Shown here one piece after another: positions 46,101 to 55,058 of a stretch of DNA of 64,000 nucleotides; position 1 is the stretch's first letter; the number at the start of each line of letters is the position of its first letter. The translations under genes and the position numbers were made by a program. The notes under the pieces are model-generated. The model was given only the letters and a program-made list of their open reading frames with translations. It was not told the origin of the DNA and searched no databases. This stretch comes from an uncultured Bacteroidota bacterium (GTDB taxonomy: Bacteria; Bacteroidota; Bacteroidia; Chitinophagales; Chitinophagaceae): assembly GCA_903882805.1 (NCBI GenBank), contig CAIRYK010000068.1, positions 1 through 64,000 on the forward strand, read 5' to 3'.

Positions 46101-46493
46101 AGAACCTACGGTTGCGATTGTGATATTTGAACTGGACCATGTACCGCCTGGCGTTGTGTCATTAAGCTGAACAGAATACAAATTGCAAACTCTGTTAGGA
46201 CCATATATAGGCGTAGGTACTGGATTTACATTTACAACAGCCGTTACATAACTGGTAATTACTGTGTAAGTTATAGTGGCAGACCCTACTGCTACGCCAG
46301 TGGCGATACCAGTGCCAGTGCCAATACTTACTATTCCGGGATTACTGCTCGACCAAGAACCGCCAACTGTAGCGTCTGAAAAGGTAGCGACTGTGCCTTT
46401 ACAGATTGCAGGTGGACCAAAAATAGGGGATACTTGACCATACGCTACATGCGATAGTATTAATACAGTCAGGAAGAATAGTAATTTTCTCAT
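43110..46493 (-). CDS. Large secreted LamG/Ig-like protein with gliding motility-associated C-terminal domain
   Basis: 1127 residues from ATG 46493 (the earlier frame start at 46550 would mask the signal peptide MRKLLFFLTVLILSHVAYGQ). Three BIG2-like units follow (SWSSSNPGIVSIGTGTGIATG and relatives, about 22-250). A LamG/concanavalin A-like domain lies at about 255-475 (AWYPFCNDTIDHSP, then DDIAVYNRQLSQVE), then PKD-type repeats to about 1030. The C-terminal VPNAFTPGTGVNN...RGNITLIR is the type B T9SS sorting domain. Cell-surface adhesin or matrix protein likely; glycan binding by the LamG domain is possible. Confidence 0.9.
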   Translation of the reverse strand: MRKLLFFLTVLILSHVAYGQVSPIFGPPAICKGTVATFSDATVGGSWSSSNPGIVSIGTGTGIATGVAVGSATITYTVITSYVTAVVNVNPVPTPIYGPNRVCNLYSVQLNDTTPGGTWSSSNITIATVGSLTGLVTGVSPGSPVNIRYTLGTGCFAQQTMTVNPLPLPITGISTVATIVPGDTSTLYDLTPGGYWTTSNNTLATINYTTGLLRGVSTGLLAATYTLAATGCYMTRLVAVNQIPDTGVVGNLMAWYPFCNDTIDHSPIGRDLINSGLVTTPAIDTSDRYGFSHAAFSFNGVNSEMHYNTFFPTTSTSGDFTYSVWMYPYTLQRSVILYNGFLTPGPGSNGFGFVMDNGAAPGVGDSVSVMFGGVGKFLTTWLGSSPLGSSLNTWHNLVLVKNGNSYRFYLDGATVGFFISPFNPLSAISGSIFTVGNNSTNAYPFNGKIDDIAVYNRQLSQVERLELYNFDPNFRKFTLGNDTIICADSIMLRPKPQTVGSVYTWSTGFSTITDTTYTVYPPALLFGGTTYILNMSRPYGCKMSDTVVIYKIPIPVHLLATTRDTNICLGDTLRLTQNYPASRFLWSTGDTTHFLDVYQTGKYSVTIDSTYYFTRLVPDPTTPGTFIPITDSSVCVGRDTVTVRTVSVPLVNIGPDYADCRGLPDTLRNSYPHLANHQYTWSNGATDDSIFAIVTGLYWLKVNDSGCIRIDSTNVLIVFDTMTLFQQDTAICLGGWVKPRISINSIIQYQWTPTTGIPFSNIAQPTITPDTSATYVVRGTYPGCPDIVDSFHIDVQPNPVVYAGGNRTVCEFDTIRITAGVNPTWYTKYIYKWTPSTYLDKDSTQTVFFTGGDTTMLILKVSTPAGCYAIDSAQVIVHTGNFALLDTVIDLCPGDSVQLRDSIIPGSIATHVWHPSAYLDDSTFNAPWVHPITSTQYIGYATSQYGCKDTLFAKINVRPNAIMYLGDSVILHPGESYQIPTSSNCNKYSWTPTIGLNDTTSSNPIATPDVNTKYKVKGVTPDGCVVYDSISIRVDPGTIINVPNAFTPGTGVNNILYIVKKGLATVNSFRIFNRWGVTVYESHDINAGWDGKYNGSDQPFGVYVYELEAVTEAGKIVTKRGNITLIR

Positions 46494-46774
46494 AAAAAAA
46501 ATATCAGGGCAATATAAAAAATAGAATACAAATATATAAAAGTTAGGCAAAAAGCGCCGTTTTTCTTTATTTTTTTAAACGCAACACTGTCACCAACCAA
46601 AATAACCAACTGTTGAAAAACAGATTATATAGTTGATATTTTTGTTTTTAATTAATGTGCTTATCCAACATTTTTAGTTCGACAAAACACACGATGCACA
46701 ATTTACGCATCAATCCTATTATTTACATGCAGACAGTCAACTATATTTAAAAGGTTGGCGAAGTTGGCTGTTAT

Positions 46775-47749
46775 TTAATAAGAAAGTGGATTTTTTGCTG
46801 TATTCTTAAACTCATTCCATACTTCTGTCACTATTTCAGCTGCAGGCTTTATTTCTTTTATCATGCTGCTCACCTGACCTATTTCTAGTTCGCCCTCAGT
46901 TAGGTTGCCGTCAAACATACCTTGTTTTGCGCGTGCTCTACCCAGCAGGTATTCAAGATCGGCAATGGTAGCCCCGTTCTTCTCGGCTTCATATACGCGC
47001 TGGTAGAACTCGTTTTTTATCAACCTCACAGGTGTCAGTTTCTTTAGGGTCAGCACAGTGTATCCTTCTCCAGCGTTTACCACAGCATCCTTAAAAGCTT
47101 TATGGCTTGACGCCTCCGGTGTGCATACGAAACGGCTACCCATTTGTACGCCTTCTGCGCCCAACGCCATTACGGCAAACATCGCTCTACCGCCGCCAAT
47201 GCCGCCAGCCGCAATAAGTGGTATTTTTATTGCCTCGCGAACAGCCGGTATAAGGCATAGCGTAGTGGTTTCTTCTCTACCGTTATGGCCACCAGCTTCA
47301 AAACCTTCTGCTACAACGGCATCCACTCCGGCTTCTTCACATTTTTTTGCAAACTTGGCGCTCGACACTACATGCACTACGGTAATTCCATTTTCCTTTA
47401 GCTTGCTGGTCCATGTTTTGGGATTGCCTGCTGATGTGAAAACGATAGGGACCTTTTGTTCTATAATAATTGCAATATGCTGATCGATAGAAGGGTACAA
47501 AAGCGGCAGATTTACCGCAAAAGGCTTATCGGTTGCCTGCTTGCATTTGATAATGTGCTCCTTTAATACTTCCGGATACATACTCCCGGCGCCAATGATA
47601 CCCAAACCGCCGGCATTGCTCACTGCCGAGGCTAAACGCCATCCCGAGGCCCAAATCATGCCTGCCTGTATAATAGGATATTGAATGCCAAATAGTGATG
47701 TGATGCGATTATTGAAACCATCGTTAGTGAATTTGCTTTCGAAGAGCAT
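46775..47749 (-). CDS. Nitronate monooxygenase-family flavin oxidoreductase
   Basis: 324 residues with a TIM-barrel FMN-binding fold: QYPIIQAGMIWASG near the N-terminus, AVNLPL, VFTSAGNPKTW, GVDAVVAEGFEAGGHNG with the likely catalytic His (about 170), and PLIAAGGIGGGRAM. Bacterial members oxidise nitronates or act as enoyl-ACP reductases of the FabK type; the length and GGHNG motif are shared by both groups. Cytoplasmic, needs FMN. Monocistronic. NMO versus FabK function cannot be decided here. Confidence 0.87.
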   Translation of the reverse strand: MLFESKFTNDGFNNRITSLFGIQYPIIQAGMIWASGWRLASAVSNAGGLGIIGAGSMYPEVLKEHIIKCKQATDKPFAVNLPLLYPSIDQHIAIIIEQKVPIVFTSAGNPKTWTSKLKENGITVVHVVSSAKFAKKCEEAGVDAVVAEGFEAGGHNGREETTTLCLIPAVREAIKIPLIAAGGIGGGRAMFAVMALGAEGVQMGSRFVCTPEASSHKAFKDAVVNAGEGYTVLTLKKLTPVRLIKNEFYQRVYEAEKNGATIADLEYLLGRARAKQGMFDGNLTEGELEIGQVSSMIKEIKPAAEIVTEVWNEFKNTAKNPLSY

Positions 47750-47926
47750 TGGGTTAGTTTTTGTTTTAAGGTTGGTTTTTTAAAATTTAAAATGGCCAGT
47801 ATGCAAAGAAAATTATTCTTACGCAAACACTGGCCATTCATTATCATATCCTGCAACCATTGTACACATGCAATACACAGTGGCGTGTTTTTGAATGTGT
47901 ACCGGCAAACCTCAGCAGGTTGACTA

Positions 47927-49498
47927 TTATTTCGACTCTAATCTTACTATCGGTACAATCATTTCTTCGAGCGACACGCCTCCATGCTGAAATGTGTTGC
48001 GGTAATAGTTTACAAAGTGGTTGTAGTTATTGGGGTAGCACAGAAACACATCGCCTTTTGCGAAAATGAAGGTTGAGCTTACATTTGGACGGGGTAAGCC
48101 TGCAAGTTTTGGGTCGCGAAATGCAAATACATCCTTTTCCTCAAACTGCAGGTTGCGTCCATGCTTGTACCGTAGGTTGGTAGTAGTAGTTCTATCGCCA
48201 ACACATTTACTGGGTGTTTTTACTCTTACACTACCATGGTCGGTGGTTATGAGCACCTGAATGTTCTTGTCGGCTATTTTCTTCAGTGCACGGTGAAGCG
48301 GAGAATGTTCGAACCAGCTTACGGCAAGCGAACGATACGATATTTCATCGCCGGCAAGCTCTTTGAGCACCTCCATTTCGGTACGCGCATGCGACAACAT
48401 ATCAACAAAATTGTAAACAATTACCGTGAGGTCATTTTTAAGGCAGTTGTGAATATTGTCTTCCATCGACTTCGCATCATCGTTGTTAGTTATTTTTATA
48501 TATTGCGATTTGAGATGGTCAAGTTTAAGGTGTTTTAGTTGGTTATTTAAGAAGGTTTGTTCGTAAAGGTTCTTGCCGCCTTCCTCATCATCATTTTTCC
48601 ATTCCAGCGGAAAGTGAGTCGCAATATCTACAGGTAGCATACCAGCAAATATGGCGTTGCGGCAATATTGTGTGGCTGTAGGCAGTATGCTATAAAAGAG
48701 ATCGTCTTCCAGAATACGGAACGACTCTGTAATGATACTTTGGAATGCTTTCCAGTGGTCGAGGCGCAGATTATCTATTACCACAAGAAAGGTAGGCTTA
48801 CCTTGCTTCAGGTGCGGCGCTATTTTCTGCTCAAAAACTCGGTGCGATAAAAGCGGCCCTGTTTTGCCGCCATCTTTTATCCAGTTGGCATAGTTTTTTG
48901 TTATGTATTTAAAAAACTCGGTATTTGCCTCAGCTTTTTGCGACTGCAGGATCTCCATCATCTCGTCGCTATCGCTTTTGCCCATTTCCAGCTCCCAATA
49001 CACCAATTTTTTGTACAGCTCTTTCCATTCCTCGTGATTGGGATTGTTACTAAGCGCCATAAACAAGTTACGGAAGTCTTGCTGATAGGCGATATTTGTT
49101 TTTTCTGATACCAGCCTTTTGCTGTCCATAATTTTTTTAAGAGAGAGCAAAACCTGATTTGGGTTTACGGGTTTTATCAGGTAGTCCGATATTTGTCCGC
49201 CTATGGCGTCTTCCATTATATCCTCTGCCTCATTTTTGGTAATCATTACCACCGGCATATGGGGAAGCATTTCTTTAATCCGTGTAAGCGTTTCCAAACC
49301 TGTCAGGCCGGGCATACTCTCATCGAGCAACACAACATCTACTATTTTTTCTTTTAGTAATTCCAGTGCATCGTAGCCGTTAGTGAGCGGAGTTACGGAA
49401 TAGCCTTTGTTTTTCAGGAAAAGAATTTGTGACTTAAGTGAATCTATTTCGTCATCCACCCATAGTATTTCGCCTTGTGTGCTCATGTTTGTTGCCAT
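47927..49498 (-). CDS. porX: PorX: T9SS response regulator with PglZ domain
   Basis: 523 residues. An N-terminal receiver domain has the acidic pair in LWVDDEID and phosphoacceptor D59 in VVLLDESMPG. After a helical linker, a PglZ/alkaline-phosphatase-fold domain runs from about 200 (FLVVIDNLRLDHW with its metal-binding Asp, then LITTDHGSVRV). This architecture is that of PorX, which with the kinase PorY controls type IX secretion and is needed for T9SS function. Two starts (49498 and 49486) are close; the first is used. It fits the many T9SS cargo genes in the window. PorY is not adjacent. Confidence 0.93.
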   Translation of the reverse strand: MATNMSTQGEILWVDDEIDSLKSQILFLKNKGYSVTPLTNGYDALELLKEKIVDVVLLDESMPGLTGLETLTRIKEMLPHMPVVMITKNEAEDIMEDAIGGQISDYLIKPVNPNQVLLSLKKIMDSKRLVSEKTNIAYQQDFRNLFMALSNNPNHEEWKELYKKLVYWELEMGKSDSDEMMEILQSQKAEANTEFFKYITKNYANWIKDGGKTGPLLSHRVFEQKIAPHLKQGKPTFLVVIDNLRLDHWKAFQSIITESFRILEDDLFYSILPTATQYCRNAIFAGMLPVDIATHFPLEWKNDDEEGGKNLYEQTFLNNQLKHLKLDHLKSQYIKITNNDDAKSMEDNIHNCLKNDLTVIVYNFVDMLSHARTEMEVLKELAGDEISYRSLAVSWFEHSPLHRALKKIADKNIQVLITTDHGSVRVKTPSKCVGDRTTTTNLRYKHGRNLQFEEKDVFAFRDPKLAGLPRPNVSSTFIFAKGDVFLCYPNNYNHFVNYYRNTFQHGGVSLEEMIVPIVRLESK

Positions 49499-49642
49499 GT
49501 TTTTTTTAGAGGTCAGATAAATTTAGTGCAAAAACAATAGCCTGTATGTATTGGTTGCTTTGTTTAACGCAATATTGGCAGGCGCCTGTGTTTGGAATAA
49601 CGTGCGATTGCTGTTAGTATTGCACACGAAAAGTTAAACATC

Positions 49643-50104
49643 ATGTCTGCTGCAATAACGATAAGAAGGGCTGAGCGCGCCGATTGTGCAAGAATAATGG
49701 AGCTGGTGTGCGAACTGGCACAATATGAGCGCGCCCCGCACGAAGTAACCGTAACACTCGATCATTTTATAGAAAGCGGATTTGGCGCAAATCCTGTTTG
49801 GTGGGCGTTTGTAGCTGAGGTAGATGGCGTTATCAATGGTTTTGCTCTGTATTATATCCGGTATTCTACCTGGAAAGGACAGCGTATGTACCTTGAAGAT
49901 ATTTTGGTAACTGAAGCTGCCCGAGGAAAGGGATTAGGAAAGATGCTTATGGACGCTCTGATTGCCGAAGCGCGGGAACGCAAGCTCAACGGTATTACCT
50001 GGCAGGTATTGGACTGGAACGAACCAGCTTTAAATTTTTACAGGAAACTGGACGGCGTAAAATTTGATGGCGAATGGGTAAATGCAGCGCTGAGCATAGA
50101 TTAG
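49643..50104 (+). CDS. GNAT-family N-acetyltransferase
   Basis: 153 residues with the GNAT layout. Motif A is ILVTEAARGKGLGKMLMDAL (acetyl-CoA pyrophosphate loop R/Q-x-x-G-x-G/A), and the C-terminal motif B is VLDWNEPALNFYRKLDGV. The sequence around YSTWKGQRMYLEDI resembles diamine (spermidine/spermine) acetyltransferases. Cytoplasmic. Substrate likely a polyamine or small amine, but this is by family. Convergent with the PorG-like gene (10 bp between stops). Confidence 0.88.
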   Translation: MSAAITIRRAERADCARIMELVCELAQYERAPHEVTVTLDHFIESGFGANPVWWAFVAEVDGVINGFALYYIRYSTWKGQRMYLEDILVTEAARGKGLGKMLMDALIAEARERKLNGITWQVLDWNEPALNFYRKLDGVKFDGEWVNAALSID

Positions 50105-50114
50105 GCGTGTCTGC

Positions 50115-50975
50115 TTAGTACGTCTTAATTAACCACGCCATATCTGTGGGGCATTTATAGGTCTTAAAGTGCCAGCTCATGGTTACCATAGCCATCATAT
50201 ATTGATCTGAGCTGGCAGTGTTGCCACGCTGCTTATCTTTTCTGCCCAAAGGGTTGGTGGAATTTAATTCTACAGAGCGATCCTGCAATGCATAGCCGGG
50301 AGAATTGGTGGTAACCAGAAATTTGTTCGCCCCTACATAGGTTGTGCTTACATCATCCATGTAGTCGGTAAGGGTAAGGCGGTCGGCAACTTCAATAGTC
50401 ATGTTTACACCGCCTTTTAGCCAAAACTTAACGCCTACGCCCAGCGGAAAGCATGGGGCGAAGTTGGTGTACTTTCTACTTTTATAACCCACATTCTGAC
50501 CTTCTGTGCCCAATGGACGTAGATCGTATTCCTGCCCTTTGAAAACAGTATATGGGTTGTAGTAAAAACCACCTATGCCGCCGGTGAGGTAGGGGGTGAT
50601 GCGGTGTTCTTTATCGCCGGTTATGAAGCTGAAGAAATTGAATTCGGATTGAAATGCAACTTCAAAGATATTGCTCTGAAAATTCAGGTTGCGTTGCTTG
50701 CTGTAAAGGTCTGAATTGAATTTATCGTCGTAACTAACGTGGGTGTAATTGGCGACCAGTTTTACAGAAATATAGGGATTGATGTGGCGGCGTGCATAAA
50801 TTCCGTAAGCCCCCGAAATGGTTTTGAATCCATAGCTGTCGTTGAGGTCGCCAAAATACTGAGAGCAACCCAGCGATAATCCAACTTCAGTTTTGGTAAA
50901 GTAGGTTTGCGCTTTCGTTACCGAAAACCCAAATAATGCTAATAGTGTAAATACAACCGAAGAGGTTTTTTGCAT
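50115..50975 (-). CDS. PorG-like outer-membrane beta-barrel protein (DUF6089)
   Basis: 286 residues. The signal peptide (MQKTSSVVFTLLALFGFSVTKAQ) is followed by a barrel beginning TEVGLSLGCSQYFGDLND, with alternating polar/hydrophobic strands. A conserved ITPYLTGGIGGFYYNP segment and a long loop with RPLGTEGQ follow. The pattern matches DUF6089, whose members include PorG, an outer-membrane part of the T9SS. It may stabilise the ring/translocon or be a paralogue with another role. Its transcription unit is separate from PorX, but the two loci are within 3 kb. Confidence 0.75.
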   Translation of the reverse strand: MQKTSSVVFTLLALFGFSVTKAQTYFTKTEVGLSLGCSQYFGDLNDSYGFKTISGAYGIYARRHINPYISVKLVANYTHVSYDDKFNSDLYSKQRNLNFQSNIFEVAFQSEFNFFSFITGDKEHRITPYLTGGIGGFYYNPYTVFKGQEYDLRPLGTEGQNVGYKSRKYTNFAPCFPLGVGVKFWLKGGVNMTIEVADRLTLTDYMDDVSTTYVGANKFLVTTNSPGYALQDRSVELNSTNPLGRKDKQRGNTASSDQYMMAMVTMSWHFKTYKCPTDMAWLIKTY

Positions 50976-51099
50976 ACTATAAGGAAACGAACCGATTACT
51001 ACAAAATTGCCGGACTAGCCCAAACACGTTTGAAACGCCAAAAATAGCTTTTTATTGTGTTGTGCGCTAAATGATTACTATGGCATTATGCAAAACACA

Positions 51100-51453
51100 C
51101 TATTTTTTTACGCCCACTATCACATCCGACTCATCGTTGGTGCGGAGCACAATGATTGGTTGGTGTGTTTTTTCGGATGTTTTCAATAATTCCAGATAGG
51201 CCGGGTTGGCATTGTTAGGTAGCTTGAAAAAACGGGCCGATTGCAGAAATATAACCGTAACAAAAGTTTCGTCTTTGCTCGCAGGCCTGATGGCCGCTAC
51301 CGTCATTTTAGTTTCCAATGGCTTTTTCTTCTTTTTTCGCTGCGCAAATGCCGAACATGACTGCAACCCTACAACTAAAAACAATAAGATCAGCACACCT
51401 GTACGGTATGCTGATCTTATTACGGGGTGAAATGTATTTTTATTTATGGACAT
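51100..51453 (-). CDS. Small exported protein resembling the protein-glutaminase propeptide
   Basis: 117 residues. A hydrophobic segment (about 18-36) ends at VVGLQSC, a possible lipobox, or at AFAQ as a signal peptidase I site, followed by a KKKKK cluster. The core TKMTVAAIRPASKDETFVTVIF...ARFFKL matches in order the pro-region of the upstream protein-glutaminase (IVTVANIRRAEDGRSSEVAF...AELFTV). Its start codon overlaps the end of that gene by 10 bp (ATGTCCATAA), implying translational coupling. A free inhibitor or immunity protein for the deamidase is my inference; family unknown. Confidence 0.7.
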   Translation of the reverse strand: MSINKNTFHPVIRSAYRTGVLILLFLVVGLQSCSAFAQRKKKKKPLETKMTVAAIRPASKDETFVTVIFLQSARFFKLPNNANPAYLELLKTSEKTHQPIIVLRTNDESDVIVGVKK

Positions 51454-52541
51454 GTTATTCTCATGCTATAGCTCGATAGTGTGCTGTTTGTTGAGCTGTA
51501 AGTGGGGTCGGTATTGAAAGTAAGGCCTGAGTAGCCAGATGGGCTGTAGGAAGCCGTTGGCTGAATATTAATCATAGTTACATTGGCTGTGCTTGAGCAT
51601 GCAGGGTTTTCCTGGAAATGCAACCAAGTAGACAACAATACGGGTTGGTCGAACATTGCAGGGTCGAACACATAGGCTTTTACGCCTGTTGGGGTATTTA
51701 CGTTTACCAGCGGCGCCACATGATACCACCATGTCACACAGCAGCCGCCCCATTTAAGCGCCTTAACGCTAAGGCGGTCGCTGCCTGAATTAGCAAAACT
51801 GAATATTTTGTGTGTTGCGTAGTTGTATTTTTTATTAATAATGTAGCACATTTTATGCGCGCGGGCATAGCAACCGTCCTGGCAATATTGGAAAGAAATA
51901 CACTGATCGATAGCGTATGGGCCGGGCAACGCACAGCATTGATGCGTGATGTAATCGAACATCAGATTGGCGGTAGCCAAATCGGGTATAATATTAGTCA
52001 AGCCTGCGCTTGTTTTGTCCATGATGCCCAGTGCGTCGGCGCTGTTTATCTCATCTGGGTTTACATGTGCCATATCTACGCTGCGTACTATGCCGGGTGT
52101 AGACAGCACAGGGGCTGCGCTATGCGCGGCGCTTTCCTGCTTAGTTAATGGTTCGGCTGCTTTCACTATGCCTGTCCATGCGTTGAACGTAATTTTTACG
52201 CCCGCTTTTGCCGCCAGTCCATTCTCCAGTTTGGCAACAGCGGCTGCATCTGTTACAGTAAACAGTTCGGCCAGTTCGCAAAACGCTACCTCGCTCGAAC
52301 GGCCATCTTCGGCTCTGCGAATGTTGGCGACGGTTACAATTGCCGACTCATCTGACGATGATAGCCTGCTACCGGTGAGTAGCGGCGTTTTTGTGGTTTG
52401 AGCTATTGTCTCTTTGGGCGTTGCAGGCGCCGGTGCGCTCTTGTTGCACGAATTGATTGACGCCAGTATACCAGCGACAGCTATTGCATATGCGGCAACC
52501 GTAGTCGCGGCTTTTCTCCTTAAAGTAAACTTGCTCATCAC
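51444..52541 (-). CDS. Predicted protein-glutaminase (protein glutamine deamidase), exported
   Basis: 365 residues. The N-terminal signal has a possible lipobox (ILASINSC, Cys32). A pro-region (about 66-150) is followed by the catalytic domain with C224 in QDGCYARAHK, H274 in WWYHVAPLV and D293 in YVFDPAMF. These are the Cys-His-Asp triad of the Chryseobacterium protein-glutaminase family, which deamidates protein glutamine side chains. Several extra cysteines may form disulfides. The overlapping downstream gene encodes a stand-alone version of the pro-region. Cell envelope or secreted. Activity is by family resemblance. Confidence 0.85.
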   Translation of the reverse strand: MMSKFTLRRKAATTVAAYAIAVAGILASINSCNKSAPAPATPKETIAQTTKTPLLTGSRLSSSDESAIVTVANIRRAEDGRSSEVAFCELAELFTVTDAAAVAKLENGLAAKAGVKITFNAWTGIVKAAEPLTKQESAAHSAAPVLSTPGIVRSVDMAHVNPDEINSADALGIMDKTSAGLTNIIPDLATANLMFDYITHQCCALPGPYAIDQCISFQYCQDGCYARAHKMCYIINKKYNYATHKIFSFANSGSDRLSVKALKWGGCCVTWWYHVAPLVNVNTPTGVKAYVFDPAMFDQPVLLSTWLHFQENPACSSTANVTMINIQPTASYSPSGYSGLTFNTDPTYSSTNSTLSSYSMRITCP

Positions 52542-52723
52542 AAAATATTTTAAAATAAACTACCGTTTTCTGAAAAAAGACGTCAGAAGCCACACAAAAT
52601 ACAAAGGTTTTTGGTATTAGCAAAAATAATTTTCATGGCTTTTATTTTAGCTTTTATTACACAGGTATTCAGATTTATTCTAACTTACAGTGCTTTTAAA
52701 TTTTTTACAGAAACAATACCCCG

Positions 52724-54181
52724 ATGATGAAAAAAGTATTTTCACTGCTTTTAACCTGCTGTATTTTTCAGGCGGCTAATGCCCAACATTCAGTTAAAAC
52801 TACTGCCATGACAGGCGCACATGCAAACCTTGTAAATGGTTTGCTACAAGCCAATAATAGGACACACGCAGCAGCGAAAACAACATCGACCGGGAATAGG
52901 GTTATCGCGCAAAGTACGCGCGACAACACACTTGGTACGCTAACCGACTCATCGAGTTTTAAGTACACCACCTATCGTGGATCTACTTACGATTACAGTA
53001 ATCTCAATTATCCGTTCAACTACCCATACAATGCCTCGCCCATGTTCGACTACATGGGAACATTTACCAAACCTCAGGTAATGTATGACACTTGCCGTCA
53101 CTGGCAGGTAGACCCCAATACGCTTGTATACGGGTATTTTTCTACAGGATGCGCTAACTATACGCCCGATAATAAACTTGATTTGTTTACCATGCTTTGG
53201 GCCGATTCTGTATCGAAAAGCAATATGCGCTTTTTTAATACTTTCAATACGCTTAATGATATTACCCGCGCCGACCGCTACCGCTGGCGTTCGGGTGTGT
53301 TGGATAGTGGTTTCAGGCAGTTTTTTACCTACAATACGGCCAACAAGCTGATAAAAGACAGCGTTTATGAATATCACCTGGGCGTGTGGCGCATAGCTGC
53401 AAAAACGTTCTATACCTACGATCTGGCCAGCAACCTGACACAAATAGACCATTATGTAAATACAACAGATACCTCATTTTTGTTGCCGCTTATTGAGCAA
53501 CTCAAATATGTAAACACCTACGACATTAGCAACAGGTTGGCAACGGTAGAGGCAAGCTACTACGATGGTACAACGCTTGCGCCGTATATAAGAGATACGT
53601 TTGCCTATACAGGCGGCTCAACTTTTCACACAGCCTGGAGGCAGCATCAATGGGATGCAATAAACAGGTATTGGGCGCCCATGTTCAACATGACCAAAAT
53701 ACTACTGGGCGGCCAACCCGATACGGTATATATACAGGGCTTTGATAGCTTGCTGAATGCCTGGGTGCCGGCAACCATGATAAAAATGAAATACAATTCC
53801 AATAACGACCCGGACACTATGCTGGACTACGAATTTAATTTCGTGTCTTTTCCGGCTACGCCCGACTTCACCACGGTGTACTATTACGAAACATTTACTT
53901 ATTTTCTGAAAGAAGAACCGCTTGCAGGACTGAGTCAGAAGGCATACGCCTACCCAAATCCAGCAACGAACACCCTGACCATTGCCGCCGAATTGCCTGA
54001 GCAAACGCCGGTAAGTATTACTGTTATGAATATTGCGGGACAAACAGTAAGCAAAGAGCAATTTGCATGGCGCCGCGGATTGCAATTACCTGTTGACTAC
54101 CTTACTCCCGGCCAGTATTGGCTATCGGTAACAGACAATTCGGGGAATGCGGTGATCAGGCAGGCGTTTATTAAACAATAG
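52724..54181 (+). CDS. Secreted T9SS cargo protein of unknown function
   Basis: 485 residues. The signal peptide MMKKVFSLLLTCCIFQAANAQ leads to a beta-rich region of about 380 residues with repeating Tyr/Thr/Asp-rich strands (FFTYNTANKLIKDSVYEY, FYTYDLASNLTQID, KYVNTYDISNRLATVE). These look like RHS/YD-type beta-strand units. The C-terminal 80 residues begin YAYPNPATNTLTI and end in VIRQAFIKQ, a T9SS type A sorting domain. Surface or secreted. Function unknown. No close neighbour suggests a pathway. Confidence 0.85.
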   Translation: MMKKVFSLLLTCCIFQAANAQHSVKTTAMTGAHANLVNGLLQANNRTHAAAKTTSTGNRVIAQSTRDNTLGTLTDSSSFKYTTYRGSTYDYSNLNYPFNYPYNASPMFDYMGTFTKPQVMYDTCRHWQVDPNTLVYGYFSTGCANYTPDNKLDLFTMLWADSVSKSNMRFFNTFNTLNDITRADRYRWRSGVLDSGFRQFFTYNTANKLIKDSVYEYHLGVWRIAAKTFYTYDLASNLTQIDHYVNTTDTSFLLPLIEQLKYVNTYDISNRLATVEASYYDGTTLAPYIRDTFAYTGGSTFHTAWRQHQWDAINRYWAPMFNMTKILLGGQPDTVYIQGFDSLLNAWVPATMIKMKYNSNNDPDTMLDYEFNFVSFPATPDFTTVYYYETFTYFLKEEPLAGLSQKAYAYPNPATNTLTIAAELPEQTPVSITVMNIAGQTVSKEQFAWRRGLQLPVDYLTPGQYWLSVTDNSGNAVIRQAFIKQ

Positions 54182-54226
54182 CTCGCAGTAGTCATTCGGT
54201 TTGCCTATTTGTTTGTATTTTCGGGA

Positions 54227-55054
54227 ATGGCCTCAGTAGCTAACATATCTGTGATTAAAGTGGATGGCGGTAACCTAAGCAACACCGCCGATGTGCTGGC
54301 TGTAGAAGAGCCGCTGGAGATAAGGCTGGAGTATGGGCCCAAAGCTAACCGGATAAGCAAAGTAATATCTGTGACTATGCGCACACCTGGCGCCGATGAT
54401 GAATTGGCTACTGGATTTTTGTATACCGAGGGGGTGATACAGCAGTATACCGATATAGAACGCATATACAAATGCAAGCCCGCCAACGACAATGTGATTT
54501 GCGTTTCGCTCACCGAACAGGCTACCCCCTTAGTGGGCAAGCTCGATCGTAATTTTTACACAACCTCCAGTTGCGGCGTATGCGGTAAGGCTTCTATTGA
54601 TGCTGTGCGCACAGCCTGCAACCTACCCGATACATTCGATAGTTTCCGCTTTCCCGCTTCGCTGTTGGTAGCTTTGCCCGATGCATTGCGCAAAAGTCAG
54701 GATGTGTTTCAGCGCACTGGCGGGTTGCATGCTTGCGCATTATTCGATGCTGCCGGGCAAATGGTGACGCTGCGCGAAGACGTGGGCAGGCACAACGCCC
54801 TTGACAAACTGATAGGAGCTGCCTTGCAGCAAAATATAGTGCCGCTTGCCAATCATGTATTGTTGCTAAGCGGGCGCGCCAGTTTTGAGCTGGTGCAAAA
54901 GGCTATTATGGCCGGTGTTAAGGTTGTGGCGGCAGTAGGAGCCCCGTCGAGCCTGGCAGCCGAAATGGCCGAAGAGTGGGGTATGACGCTGATAGGTTTT
55001 TTGCGCGGCGACAGGTTCAATATTTATTCGGGCGCAGAAAGAATCGTAATTTAG
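54227..55054 (+). CDS. fdhD: Formate dehydrogenase accessory sulfurtransferase FdhD
   Basis: 275 residues from ATG 54227; the TTG 18 bp earlier is not needed. The active-site loop is C116-G-V-C119-G in SSCGVCGKAS, which relays sulfur from IscS to the molybdenum/tungsten bis-MGD cofactor of formate dehydrogenases. Conserved blocks are PLEIRLEYG, TPGADDELATGFLYTEG, GGLHACALFD and REDVGRHNALDKLIG. No formate dehydrogenase gene is in the window. It is followed after 4 bp by a small gene that likely works with it. Confidence 0.96.
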   Translation: MASVANISVIKVDGGNLSNTADVLAVEEPLEIRLEYGPKANRISKVISVTMRTPGADDELATGFLYTEGVIQQYTDIERIYKCKPANDNVICVSLTEQATPLVGKLDRNFYTTSSCGVCGKASIDAVRTACNLPDTFDSFRFPASLLVALPDALRKSQDVFQRTGGLHACALFDAAGQMVTLREDVGRHNALDKLIGAALQQNIVPLANHVLLLSGRASFELVQKAIMAGVKVVAAVGAPSSLAAEMAEEWGMTLIGFLRGDRFNIYSGAERIVI

Positions 55055-55058
55055 CGCT

